Below are positions 8,437-16,627 of a stretch of DNA of 55,265 nt, piece after piece. Source of the DNA: an uncultured Lachnospiraceae bacterium (GTDB lineage: Bacteria > Bacillota > Clostridia > Lachnospirales > Lachnospiraceae); NCBI GenBank assembly GCA_910585545.1, contig CAJUFN010000014.1, positions 1 to 55,265 on the forward strand. The letters are read 5' to 3'. Numbering within the stretch: position 1 is the stretch's first letter; the number at the start of each line of letters is the position of its first letter. Both the position numbers and the translations under genes were made by a program. Below the pieces are notes generated by a model. The model searched no databases, was not told where the DNA came from, and saw only the letters and a program-made list of their open reading frames with translations.

Positions 8437-9207
8437 TTATTCATTTTCTTTGCTTTCATTCATACATTCCATCAATGCTTCCAGCGTCTTATCTACTCTT
8501 TCATTGATAACAAAATCTGCGAGCTGATCCGAATAATGTGGATACAGTGTGATCAGAATCAGTTTTTTTCCTTTGTAATACCCTGTCAGCTGACGGCAAA
8601 GATTTGAAGTTAATTTTGTTCCAAGGATGAGAAGTACATCTGCCTTCTCCACTTCCGCTGCTGCCCTTGTCATAACCGCATTATCAATGGCTTCTCCAAT
8701 CAGTACGATATTCGGACGAATTGGCATATGACAGCTCTCACACAACGGTACTTTTTTTGCATCTCGTACATATTCCATAGAATATTTCCTGCCGCAATGG
8801 GTACAATAATTTTCGTATACATTCCCATAGAGATTAATGACATTCTCACAACCGGCGCGTTCCGAAAGTCCAAAGAAACGTTTGGTAATAATGCTTTGAA
8901 CCAACCCTCTTTTTTGAAGTTCTGCTACAATCTGATATCCCTTTCCAGGCGGAATCTGCAGCGCACTCAAAATCTCATTCCGATAAAATTCATAAAACAA
9001 TTCTTTTCTTGTAGAAAAACAGGAACTATGCATGAGTTCATCTGTCGAATACCCATACCTTTGCTCTATATCATAAGAGACATCGCCATCTCTCAATGCT
9101 GGATATCCGCTCTCTACAGTCATTCCGTAACCACCTAACACGACTGTGTATTTACTCTCTTCAAGAATCTTTTGCAGTTTTTTCAATATATCTCTATCTG
9201 GTAACAT
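8437..9207 (-). CDS. Sir2/sirtuin-fold protein with degenerate active site
   Basis: A 256-aa protein with the sirtuin fold. The zinc ribbon is intact (CTHC at 135-138 and CESC at 156-159) and the flanks are clearly Sir2-like (ESGYPALRDGD, RPNIVLIGEAI, LLILGTKL). However, the catalytic-histidine motif ELHGN reads NLYGN (Tyr127), the NAD/substrate motif TQNID reads TKRFF (108-112), and the Rossmann entry GAGIS reads GGYGM. Deacetylation by the known mechanism needs that His and the Asn/Asp, so it is probably not a protein deacetylase. It might bind NAD or ADP-ribose, or have a structural role. The frame is intact and the start follows a GGCGGG-type ribosome binding site, so this is conserved divergence and not decay. 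Confidence 0.85.
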   Translation of the reverse strand: MLPDRDILKKLQKILEESKYTVVLGGYGMTVESGYPALRDGDVSYDIEQRYGYSTDELMHSSCFSTRKELFYEFYRNEILSALQIPPGKGYQIVAELQKRGLVQSIITKRFFGLSERAGCENVINLYGNVYENYCTHCGRKYSMEYVRDAKKVPLCESCHMPIRPNIVLIGEAIDNAVMTRAAAEVEKADVLLILGTKLTSNLCRQLTGYYKGKKLILITLYPHYSDQLADFVINERVDKTLEALMECMNESKENE

Positions 9208-9273
9208 AATATCCCGCCTTTCTCGTTTTTTGTTTGAATTTATTTTTATTATAACAAACTTTTCCTATAATTA

Positions 9274-9714
9274 CTATGCTTTTTTGCTCTTATCAATCAA
9301 TTTAAACAATCCAAACACCATATCTGCCAAAAAGATTGCCAATGCAATCACTCCTGCAATCTTCAACGTCTCCAGAAAATAAAAACCTGCCCTGCTATTA
9401 TTTCCTTCTATGATATAATGCACGATTCTGTACATACCGGCTCCTGGTACTGTGGGCAGAATTCCCGCAATCAGAAAAATAATGACCGGCGCTTTGAGAA
9501 TCCTTGCAAATGCATGTGAAACAATGGCTATCGCAAATGCGGATAAGAATGACGCAAGTACATTCTCACAGCCAAAATACTCACTGATCAAATAAACAAA
9601 GCCTCCGATAGCTCCTACGATTCCTACCTGAAACAAATATTTTCTCGGCGTCTCAATGATCACCGCAAATCCAAAGACGCTTATGAAGACTCCAATTGTT
9701 CCAATCCCTAACAT
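9274..9714 (-). CDS. Threonine/serine exporter, small subunit (ThrE C-terminal-like, YjjB type)
   Basis: A 146-aa membrane protein with four or five hydrophobic segments, corresponding to the second half of the ThrE threonine/serine exporter (DUF3815/YjjB). Signature stretches are ILPTVPGAGMYR and the glycine-rich first helices. It lies 13 bp downstream of the gene for the other half, so the two are translated from one message and should form one inner-membrane exporter. The start is preceded by AGGAGGT. Family work links such pairs to export of threonine, serine or small dicarboxylates; the substrate here is inferred only. Confidence 0.85.
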   Translation of the reverse strand: MLGIGTIGVFISVFGFAVIIETPRKYLFQVGIVGAIGGFVYLISEYFGCENVLASFLSAFAIAIVSHAFARILKAPVIIFLIAGILPTVPGAGMYRIVHYIIEGNNSRAGFYFLETLKIAGVIALAIFLADMVFGLFKLIDKSKKA

Positions 9715-9727
9715 ATCTTAAGACCTC

Positions 9728-10489
9728 CTAAAAAATTTTCGCACAGACTGCAAGCCCAAGGCCGATTCCAAGCGCAATCGTCGAAGCCTTTACGAACGCC
9801 TCTAACATCCTTGCAGAGCCTGAGAGATAGTCACCTTGGAGGGTATCACGGATTGCATTCGTAATCGCCACTCCCGGCACTAACGGCATGATCGCACTAA
9901 TGATCACAATATCCATATCCATCTTTAAAAATGCCAGTTTGAAAATCAGATAGGATGCCCCTGCAATACCTGCCGAAGTCACAATATTATGAATGATGGT
10001 GTTAAATCTTAATCTTTTGCATAGGGTAATCAGAAAGGCTTCCACGATTCCCACGATTCCGGCTCCCAGTACTTCTTTCATCCCGCCTCCGAAGAACATG
10101 GCAAATCCTACGGTGATGAGTATAATCGCAATATTATAATCTTTGATCGAATACTGCTTTTCCTCTACTTTCTTCAAAAGTGTATTTGCCTCTTCCAGAC
10201 TAAGCTCGCCTGCACAATATCTTCTCGAAATGTCATTTACCTTCATGACACGGTCAAGATAGGTTCCCCTTGTATCAACCCGATTGATAACACTATATGG
10301 TCGTTCCAAAGAAGCATCATCGATCATTGCCATAATGCCCGTCATCGTCACATAGGTTTCCACCTTCTCAAGACCGGAAACCTTCAATATATGCGCCATC
10401 GTATCTTCTGCACGATACGTCTCCGCACCGCTTTTCAGCATAATTTCTCCCGCCAGAATGGCAGTATCCATCAGTAATCTATAATCCAT
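9728..10489 (-). CDS. Threonine/serine exporter, large subunit (ThrE N-terminal-like, YjjP type)
   Basis: A 253-aa protein matching the first half of ThrE (DUF1212/YjjP). The soluble N-terminal portion holds the family block MLKSGAETYRAEDTM (about residues 18-32), and the second half has five hydrophobic segments including PLVPGVAITNAIRD near residue 210. It is the promoter-proximal gene of a two-gene operon with the YjjB-type subunit. The start at 10489 follows CAGGAG. A weak promoter (TTGCTT, 17 bp, TAAGAT on the minus strand) can be seen near 10520-10550. Confidence 0.87.
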   Translation of the reverse strand: MDYRLLMDTAILAGEIMLKSGAETYRAEDTMAHILKVSGLEKVETYVTMTGIMAMIDDASLERPYSVINRVDTRGTYLDRVMKVNDISRRYCAGELSLEEANTLLKKVEEKQYSIKDYNIAIILITVGFAMFFGGGMKEVLGAGIVGIVEAFLITLCKRLRFNTIIHNIVTSAGIAGASYLIFKLAFLKMDMDIVIISAIMPLVPGVAITNAIRDTLQGDYLSGSARMLEAFVKASTIALGIGLGLAVCAKIF

Positions 10490-10560
10490 ACTATTCTCCT
10501 GCCCAAAAATCTTCTCATCTATCTTATCTCATCTTCTTTATAAAAGCAATGTCCGGACTA

Positions 10561-10583
10561 AAAAACGTCCACCGGACGTTTTT
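10561..10583 (-). terminator. Rho-independent terminator of purF
   Basis: A 10-bp perfect stem (AAAAACGTCC / GGACGTTTTT) with a 3-base loop. The minus-strand arm ends in a run of T. It lies about 125 bp beyond the purF stop; the stretch between (10,584-10,708) shows no supported gene. Confidence 0.75.
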
Positions 10584-10708
10584 GTCGTATGCTTGACAAC
10601 AAATGAAATCCGGTCATTCTCATCCATCATCAGCCCGCCTTAAAAGCTTTGGACTGTTGATCGACAAGAACAACCGGATCTATTCATTTTATTTAGACTT
10701 TATTTAAG

Positions 10709-12124
10709 TTATTCTATAATATTTTCAGGAATTGCCATCGGGTATTTTCCTGTAAAGCATGCGTCACAGTAGCAGATATCGCCTACTGTTTCCTGAAGCT
10801 TATCAAGTTCCATGTATCCAAGAGAATCTGCGCCTATCATTTCACAGATTTCCTCCTGACTATGTGAATGAGCAATCAGTACTTCGTTAGAAGGTACGTC
10901 TGTTCCAAAATAGCATGGATACAAGAACGGTGGTGAACTAACTCTTACATGCACTTCCGTAGCACCTGCTGCCTTTAACATCTTAATGATATTGGCACAA
11001 GTCGTACCACGCACGATGGAATCATCCACCATGATCACTCTTTTTCCCTTTACAACTTCAGAAAGTACGTTCAATTTAATCTTCACGCTGGATTCTCTCT
11101 GACTTTGTTTCGGTTTTATAAAGGTTCTTCCGACATAACTGTTCTTATGGAATGCGATTCCATAAGGAATACCAGAACCTTCCGCATATCCTTTGGCTGC
11201 GGCAATTCCGGAATCCGGCACTCCTACAACCAGATCAGCTTCGACCGGATAGGATTTTGCCAGCGCTTTTCCGGCAAGAATACGTGAATGATATACATTC
11301 ATATTGTCAATAACACTGTCCGGACGCGCAAAATATATATATTCGAAGATACAATGAGCTCTTTTCTCTTTCTCCATTACCATGCTCTTATCAGAAGCGA
11401 TTCCGTCTTTCGTGATAGAAACAATTTCTCCCGGTTCCACATCACGAATGAATTCTGCCCCGATCGCAGATAATGCACAGCTCTCAGATGCCAGAAAATA
11501 AGCGTCATCAGCCTTTCCTATACAAAGCGGCTTCAAACCATACGGATCTCTTACTCCGATCAGCTTTCTCGGACTGGCAACTACGATAGCATATGCTCCC
11601 TGCATCTTTTTCATCGCATTTTTTACTGCGCCTTGTACATTTTTCGAGTTGATGCGCTCACGGGCAATATGGTATGCAATAACCTCCGAATCATTCTCAG
11701 ATTGGAAAATGGCTCCTGTCCTTGTCAGCTCGTCCTTTAAGTCTGCCCCATTGACAAGACTTCCATTATAAGATATCGCCAAAGTTCCTTTTACATAATT
11801 GATAACCAGAGGCTGTGCGCTCACAGAACCTTTTCCTTTATCTGCCGAATACTGCACATGCCCTACGCCAAGATTTCCCTTCAGTTCTTCAATTGTCTCT
11901 TCTGAGAACACATCATTTACCAAACCGGGTCCTTTTTTGGCAGTTATTTTCATCTTTGCACTCGTATCTGTCACAGCGATCCCGCATGTCTGCTGACCAC
12001 GGTGCTGCAAGGCAAACAACCCATAATAGATAGATGACGCTACGTCCTGACCGCTGAAATCATAAGCTCCAAACACTCCGCATTCTTCATGTAAACCACT
12101 TTCAAACCGATTGTCTTTCTGCAT
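10709..12124 (-). CDS. purF: Amidophosphoribosyltransferase (glutamine PRPP amidotransferase)
   Basis: About 471 aa; catalyses the first committed step of purine synthesis, PRPP plus glutamine to phosphoribosylamine. The start is best placed at the ATG at 12124: AAGGAG lies 6 bases before it, inside the seven extra codons of the longer frame from 12145. This leaves a 14-residue propeptide before the N-terminal nucleophile Cys15 (EECGVFG), as in the Bacillus type. Iron-sulfur ligands characteristic of that type appear (KRAHCIFEY and CYCDACFTGKY), and the PRPP loop is VIMVDDSIVRGTT. The gene stands alone with its own promoter and terminator and is not in a pur operon. No purine riboswitch is evident in the short leader. 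Confidence 0.97.
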   Translation of the reverse strand: MQKDNRFESGLHEECGVFGAYDFSGQDVASSIYYGLFALQHRGQQTCGIAVTDTSAKMKITAKKGPGLVNDVFSEETIEELKGNLGVGHVQYSADKGKGSVSAQPLVINYVKGTLAISYNGSLVNGADLKDELTRTGAIFQSENDSEVIAYHIARERINSKNVQGAVKNAMKKMQGAYAIVVASPRKLIGVRDPYGLKPLCIGKADDAYFLASESCALSAIGAEFIRDVEPGEIVSITKDGIASDKSMVMEKEKRAHCIFEYIYFARPDSVIDNMNVYHSRILAGKALAKSYPVEADLVVGVPDSGIAAAKGYAEGSGIPYGIAFHKNSYVGRTFIKPKQSQRESSVKIKLNVLSEVVKGKRVIMVDDSIVRGTTCANIIKMLKAAGATEVHVRVSSPPFLYPCYFGTDVPSNEVLIAHSHSQEEICEMIGADSLGYMELDKLQETVGDICYCDACFTGKYPMAIPENIIE

Positions 12125-12190
12125 CTTATTCTCCTTCTTTTCCATTATTCATTGTTTTAAATAGTATCCCTTTTATATCTGACATACGAA

Positions 12191-12219
12191 ATTATAGTAC
12201 AGGGGGAAATGAAAATCAA
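12191..12219 (-). promoter_or_regulatory. Promoter of purF
   Basis: Minus-strand TTGATT (12214-12219) and a perfect TATAAT (12191-12196) separated by 17 bp. The expected start of transcription is near 12184, giving a leader of about 60 bases. Confidence 0.75.
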
Positions 12220-12227
12220 CATACAGT

Positions 12228-12917
12228 TTAATCTTCATTAAATTTTCCTAAAAATTCCTGCATTCTCTCATGACCGGAGCCAAATACTTCCTTTGGCGTT
12301 CCTTCCACTGCAATAACACCCTTTTCCATGAAAATGATCCTGTCCGATACATTTTTTGCAAAATTCATCTCATGAGTAACAATAACCATAGTCATATGTT
12401 CTGCCGCGAGATCTTTGATTACTTTTAAGATTTCTCCGGTAAGCTCCGGGTCAAGCGCCGATGTAGGTTCGTCAAAGAACAAAATATCCGGCTTCATAGC
12501 AAGCGCTCTTGCGATGGAAACTCTTTGCTGCTGCCCGCCGGAAAGCTGGTACGGATAAGCATCCTCCTTATCCTCAAGCCCCATCTTTTTAAGCAGTTCA
12601 CGCGCTTCTTTCAACACTTGCGCTTTTTCTCTCTTTTGCACCTTTAAAGGCGCGTCGATAATGTTTTTCAAAACAGAATAGTGCGGAAATAAGTTGAAGT
12701 TCTGAAATACCAGCCCAAAACTTCCGCCATACTCAATCTCTCCAAAATCCTGCGTTTCAAGCTTCGTCGCACAGCGAAGCAACGTAGATTTCCCGGAACC
12801 GGAAGGTCCGATGATCGATACCACCTCTCCCTTTTCTACAGAAAGAGAAATATCCTTTAATACTTCTAAATCACCGAAGCTTTTTCTGACATGTTCCATT
12901 TTTAACAATAATCCCAT
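12228..12917 (-). CDS. Polar amino-acid ABC importer, ATP-binding protein (GlnQ/HisP type)
   Basis: A 229-aa ATPase that powers uptake with the neighbouring permease and binding protein. Walker A is GPSGSGKS (near 38-45), the Q-loop lies in VFQNFNLFPH, the ABC signature is LSGGQQQR, Walker B is ILFFDEP, and the switch histidine is in VTHEM. The size and the VFQNFNLFPH block place it in the polar amino-acid transport family. It is the last gene of a three-gene operon, 12 bp after the permease stop. No clear terminator follows. Confidence 0.93.
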   Translation of the reverse strand: MGLLLKMEHVRKSFGDLEVLKDISLSVEKGEVVSIIGPSGSGKSTLLRCATKLETQDFGEIEYGGSFGLVFQNFNLFPHYSVLKNIIDAPLKVQKREKAQVLKEARELLKKMGLEDKEDAYPYQLSGGQQQRVSIARALAMKPDILFFDEPTSALDPELTGEILKVIKDLAAEHMTMVIVTHEMNFAKNVSDRIIFMEKGVIAVEGTPKEVFGSGHERMQEFLGKFNED

Positions 12918-12929
12918 CTTCTTTGCCTC

Positions 12930-13583
12930 CTATCTGTAGTAATTGAGCCTCTTCTCCACACGTTCCATCAAAAATGCTACGATCAGGTTGAATATATAAT
13001 AGAAAATTCCTGCGAACAAGAACGGAAGCATATTCGTCTGTGATGCCGCAATCGCCTTTGCCACTGTGAACATCTCCCGGATACCGCCAATGGTAAATGC
13101 AAGTGATGTATCTTTCACAAGCGTAATCATCTCATTCGTAATAGATGGTATGATTCTTTTAATCACCTGCGGTAAAATGATTCTTACAAAAGTCTGACCT
13201 TTGCTATATCCCAATATCTTCGCAGCCTCATACTGACCCTGCGGCATGGATTCTATGCCGCCTCGATAAATCTCCGCAAAATATGCCGCATAATTCAAGA
13301 TAAATCCGATCGCTACTGCATAGAATTTGTAACTTGTTGAATTTGGAATACCAAACATGTAATACGGTCCAAAATAAATGACCATCAACTGAAGCATAAG
13401 CGGCGTTCCGCGTAATACCGATATGTAAAACTTTGTCACAAACCGCAATAACGGATTCTTAGATATTCTTCCGAATGATATGAAAAGTCCCAGCGGCAGT
13501 GAAAAGACAAGTGTAGCAGCGAAAATAAGCAGCGAAACCACTGCTCCTTCGCCCAACATCTTAAACATAACTGAAATAGACAT
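12930..13583 (-). CDS. Polar amino-acid ABC importer, permease
   Basis: A 217-aa inner-membrane permease of the HisMQ/GlnP family with about five transmembrane helices. It carries the family blocks RGTPLMLQL, AYFAEIYRGGIESMPQGQYEAA (in two parts, with the conserved EAA loop) and NEMITLVKDTSLA. Only one permease gene is present, so the channel would be a homodimer. The gene lies between the binding-protein and ATPase genes, and a hairpin precedes it. Confidence 0.93.
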   Translation of the reverse strand: MSISVMFKMLGEGAVVSLLIFAATLVFSLPLGLFISFGRISKNPLLRFVTKFYISVLRGTPLMLQLMVIYFGPYYMFGIPNSTSYKFYAVAIGFILNYAAYFAEIYRGGIESMPQGQYEAAKILGYSKGQTFVRIILPQVIKRIIPSITNEMITLVKDTSLAFTIGGIREMFTVAKAIAASQTNMLPFLFAGIFYYIFNLIVAFLMERVEKRLNYYR

Positions 13584-13607
13584 AAAATTCTCCTTCTCGC
13601 AGAAAAT

Positions 13608-13627
13608 GAGCCGTCTTACGACGACTC
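13608..13627 (-). promoter_or_regulatory. Intercistronic hairpin between binding-protein and permease genes
   Basis: On the minus strand an 8-bp stem (GAGTCGTC / GACGGCTC, one G-U pair) with the loop GTAA lies between the stop of the binding-protein gene and the permease ribosome binding site. No T run follows. Such hairpins commonly stabilise the upstream message or act as partial terminators, giving more binding protein than membrane components; that role is inferred. Confidence 0.5.
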
Positions 13628-13645
13628 TTTTTCTATTTTATTTTC

Positions 13646-14479
13646 TTATTTACCAATTGTTGTAATATCTTCTCCAAACCATTTTGTAGAAATCTCGGCC
13701 ATCGTTCCGTCAGCTGCCATCTCTTTCAAAACTTTCTGAATCTGATCTCTTACTGCTTCATTTCCTTTTGCAAAACCAACACCGTATTCCTCTGCTGAGA
13801 TCTCTTCTTCGAGAATCACAAAATCAGCTTTACGTTTCTCAATCTGATAACTTGCTACTACAATATCCATCGCAACGGCATCTACTGCACCCGATTCCAA
13901 ATCCATGAACCCGGTATTATAATCCGGTATGGTCTGAAGTAATGCAAAGCTATCTTTCAGTTCTGTATTATCATTCAATGCCGCTTCTGCGGAAGAATCT
14001 GTCTGTACATCGACTACTTTACCTGCAAGGTCTGCTTTTGATTTGATACCGGAATCTCCTCTTACGACAAATACCTGCTTATTGTCCAGATATGCATCCG
14101 TCCATGTGTAATCATCTTCACGTCCGTTCATGGTAAATCCATTCCAGATACAGTCAATCTCCCCGGAGCCAAGTGTTGCATCTTTGGAATCCCATGCGAT
14201 TGGCTGTGCAACAAATTCCAAATCCAATCTCTCGCACACTTCCTCTGCAAGTTCTAAATCGAATCCTGTGTATTCCCCATCATCTCCTACGAATCCCATC
14301 GGCGGGAAATCCTGGTCAAATCCGACAATGAATTTATCTCCTGCTTTTTTTTCCTCGAACTTTGCTTCCTTTTGGTTCTTTGCGGAATCATTATTTTTCT
14401 TTTCGTCTTTTCCACATCCAACAAACACTCCTGTCACAGTAAGTGCCATCGCCAGCACGATTGCAAGTTTCTTTTTCAT
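13646..14479 (-). CDS. Polar amino-acid ABC importer, substrate-binding lipoprotein
   Basis: A 277-aa lipoprotein: signal peptide MKKKLAIVLAMALTV with the lipobox VGC around residue 22, then a charged Asn/Lys linker and a type II binding fold (SBP_bac_3). Typical blocks are DFPPMGFVGDDGEYTGFDLE (split across the first strand), WNGFTMNGRE and VDVQTDSSAEAAL. It captures an amino acid (cystine, glutamine or a similar polar residue cannot be distinguished) and delivers it to the permease encoded downstream. First gene of the operon, with a near-consensus promoter. Confidence 0.92.
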   Translation of the reverse strand: MKKKLAIVLAMALTVTGVFVGCGKDEKKNNDSAKNQKEAKFEEKKAGDKFIVGFDQDFPPMGFVGDDGEYTGFDLELAEEVCERLDLEFVAQPIAWDSKDATLGSGEIDCIWNGFTMNGREDDYTWTDAYLDNKQVFVVRGDSGIKSKADLAGKVVDVQTDSSAEAALNDNTELKDSFALLQTIPDYNTGFMDLESGAVDAVAMDIVVASYQIEKRKADFVILEEEISAEEYGVGFAKGNEAVRDQIQKVLKEMAADGTMAEISTKWFGEDITTIGK

Positions 14480-14546
14480 TTTCTCTTCCTCCGTCTGCTT
14501 TATTATATTAGTAATTGACTACTCTACTTTGCTAAACTACCATGTG

Positions 14547-14575
14547 ATAATACCACACTTTCCGGGAACTGTCAA
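14547..14575 (-). promoter_or_regulatory. Near-consensus promoter of the amino-acid importer operon
   Basis: Minus-strand TTGACA (14570-14575, perfect) and TATTAT (14547-14552) separated by 17 bp. The predicted leader is about 60 bases. It starts only 12 bp beyond the stop of the TPR gene at 14588, and no terminator is visible between them, so readthrough from the upstream operon is possible. Confidence 0.8.
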
Positions 14576-14587
14576 ACACTAGTTTTC

Positions 14588-15358
14588 CTAGGCATCTTCA
14601 TTCTTTCGGTACTGTTCTTTCCAAGTCTCCAACAACTCCTCGTCATGCACTTCCTCTTCTGTCCTATCCACAGACTCAAGGTATATCGCCAGCTCCTGCT
14701 CAATCTCCATAAACATACTGTTCTTCAGCAAAAATTCATGATATTCCATCGGATTCATAAAATTTCTGCAGCAGTAAATATATGCTTTTATCAAAGAATC
14801 GTCCTGACAGATTTGGTATGCCTTTCGGTAAATGCTTGCCGCTTCTTCATATAAAAACAGCCTTCCGTAAGCCGCCGCCATACATGCATATACTTTCCCG
14901 TAAAATTTATCGTCTACGCTATCGTCACGTTCATCATGAATGATGGAGTGATACACCAGGATCGCCGCTTCCAGTTCTCCGCTCTCAAATAGCGTATCTC
15001 CTTTGTATTTCCTCTTCTCTACTTCTTTTTGATCTTTTAGCTTGTCCAGAATACTTTCCAGTCTTGTGATCTCAGCCGCCGTATAAAGCCTGGTGCTTTT
15101 CAGAATCGTTAATACAAACTGTTCCAGTGAACCATGACGTTTCATGGACCGGCGAAGCGTTTCCGCAAGTTCGCGCAAATGCAGCTCTTCCTCCAGCCAT
15201 GCACAAAGCTGTTCATTCATAATTGTATAGTCCACCAGGTACAGATGATTGCAAAGGTAATAACAAAGCTCTTCTATTGTGTAAATCCTTTTATGCAGAC
15301 GAACCAGTTCATACGGCTGTACTGCTTTTGTTCTATGACAAAGAATTAAACTGCCCAT
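14588..15358 (-). CDS. TPR-containing protein, third gene of the DUF5717/DUF5716 operon
   Basis: A 256-aa soluble protein without signal peptide or membrane segment. It is almost wholly helical by composition; residues about 118-200 read as two to three tetratricopeptide-like repeats (KGDTLFESGELEAAILVYH, AAAYGRLFLYEEAASIYRKA). The C terminus is acidic. The first 26 bp overlap the end of the DUF5716 gene in another frame, and AGGAGG inside that gene sits before its ATG, so translation is coupled. TPR proteins often serve as adaptors for Hsp70-like ATPases, which fits the neighbour. I do not recognise a named family. Confidence 0.8.
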   Translation of the reverse strand: MGSLILCHRTKAVQPYELVRLHKRIYTIEELCYYLCNHLYLVDYTIMNEQLCAWLEEELHLRELAETLRRSMKRHGSLEQFVLTILKSTRLYTAAEITRLESILDKLKDQKEVEKRKYKGDTLFESGELEAAILVYHSIIHDERDDSVDDKFYGKVYACMAAAYGRLFLYEEAASIYRKAYQICQDDSLIKAYIYCCRNFMNPMEYHEFLLKNSMFMEIEQELAIYLESVDRTEEEVHDEELLETWKEQYRKNEDA

Positions 15359-16613
15359 TACTTCCTCCTAAATGTATCACTTGTTCTATTTCATATCCAC
15401 TCGAAGCAAAAAAATCGCCAAATCCCATATCTGATATCATGATTTTACAAGTTTGTTCATCCATAAATAACAGCTTTAACTGTATGCGGACAGAATAGTT
15501 CTTTCGCTTTGGAAATATATCAAGCGGAACTTTTAAAATTTCTTTTTCTCCGCCGGATAATGGTTCTATCAAAAGCTCCATCTCCTGACTGTCATCTACG
15601 ATCAATTCCCATTCTCCATCCGATTCGTACCAATGTGACCCCCATGTAACGATCGGCTCCCATTTTTCTTCGCTTTCTGCACGGACCCGAATCGATATCT
15701 GATCGGTCATCTTTGTATCATCCATATAGATCGGTCCGCCGGTATATTGTTTGTAGCGACGGTAAGTTGCATAACATGCACCTTTGCTGTAAAGATTATT
15801 GCCTATAAATGCTCTTCTTCCATTGCACAAAAAACGCAAGGAATGCGGATACCAGTTATTATCGAATCCTTCTCCGGTCAGATACACCGAAGAAATCAAT
15901 TTCTTTTCAAACACACTTTCAATAAAATTCAGGAAACAAGTATCCGCATCTTTTGCCTTGTCCACATTTAATACCGGATACACCGCCTCCAACTCTCTCA
16001 TCTTCGCACTTGCCACTTTATCTACGGTCACAAATTCCTGCGCATGCGTAATCTTTGGCTGAAGCCTTCTAAGCATATATGCCTTCACCTGCCGTTTATC
16101 GCAATAAAACAACGCCGATTCATACTGCCATAACTCTTTTGGCTGATAAAACATATACTGACAGAAACTTTCTTTATAATCCTGCACATAGGTATGCCGT
16201 TTATCAACCTTCATACGCTGTGCAATTCCCTTTAAGATTTTTACGATATCTACACTCATATCCGGAACAGAAAATGTAATCGCTTCTATTTTTTCAAATG
16301 GTTCCAACGACATCTCTATAAATTTTGCAAGAAGCCAAACCGGCTCATAGGTCTCTTTCCCAATCAGAATCTTCTCCTGTGACAGACATTTCCCTAATAG
16401 TCCTGATACAGAATGTCCCTTCCTCTTCGCTTCCAGCCGCTTTGCTTCTTTCCCGTAATACCAGCGTTTTTCGCAATAATTAAGTATCATTGGAATCTGA
16501 TAATTTTCAGTCGCCGTCTCCAAGGTCTGCGGCTCCTGAAGTTCTTCGTTATAAAAACTAATCTGACAATATCTATCGTTTAAGTCATATCCTATTATGC
16601 TTCCATCTCCCAT
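15333..16613 (-). CDS. DUF5716 family protein with Hsp70-like organisation
   Basis: A 426-aa cytoplasmic protein of unknown function that I associate with DUF5716. By eye it parallels Hsp70: an N-terminal phosphate-loop-like strand pair (IIGYDLNDRYCQISF, residues 7-21), an adenosine-site-like block (VYLTGEGFDNNW) followed by GNNLYSKGACYAT, which resembles the end of an Hsp70 ATPase domain, then a C-terminal beta domain (about 310-420) with DIFPKR and ISDMGFGDFFASS like the beta substrate-binding part of Hsp70 relatives. The N-terminal block is more diverged than in DnaK, so ATP hydrolysis is unproven. It lies between the DUF5717 and TPR genes (14 bp after one, overlapping the other), and AGGAGG stands about 10 bases before the start. 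Confidence 0.75.
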   Translation of the reverse strand: MGDGSIIGYDLNDRYCQISFYNEELQEPQTLETATENYQIPMILNYCEKRWYYGKEAKRLEAKRKGHSVSGLLGKCLSQEKILIGKETYEPVWLLAKFIEMSLEPFEKIEAITFSVPDMSVDIVKILKGIAQRMKVDKRHTYVQDYKESFCQYMFYQPKELWQYESALFYCDKRQVKAYMLRRLQPKITHAQEFVTVDKVASAKMRELEAVYPVLNVDKAKDADTCFLNFIESVFEKKLISSVYLTGEGFDNNWYPHSLRFLCNGRRAFIGNNLYSKGACYATYRRYKQYTGGPIYMDDTKMTDQISIRVRAESEEKWEPIVTWGSHWYESDGEWELIVDDSQEMELLIEPLSGGEKEILKVPLDIFPKRKNYSVRIQLKLLFMDEQTCKIMISDMGFGDFFASSGYEIEQVIHLGGSNGQFNSLS

Positions 16614-16627
16614 GCTGCCATGACCTC

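Noticed and set aside
10603..10707. A 34-codon plus-strand frame after the purF terminator, ending just before the purF stop
   Set aside because: There is no ribosome binding site, a TTGACA lies too close to the ATG to serve as a promoter, and the product matches nothing recognisable.
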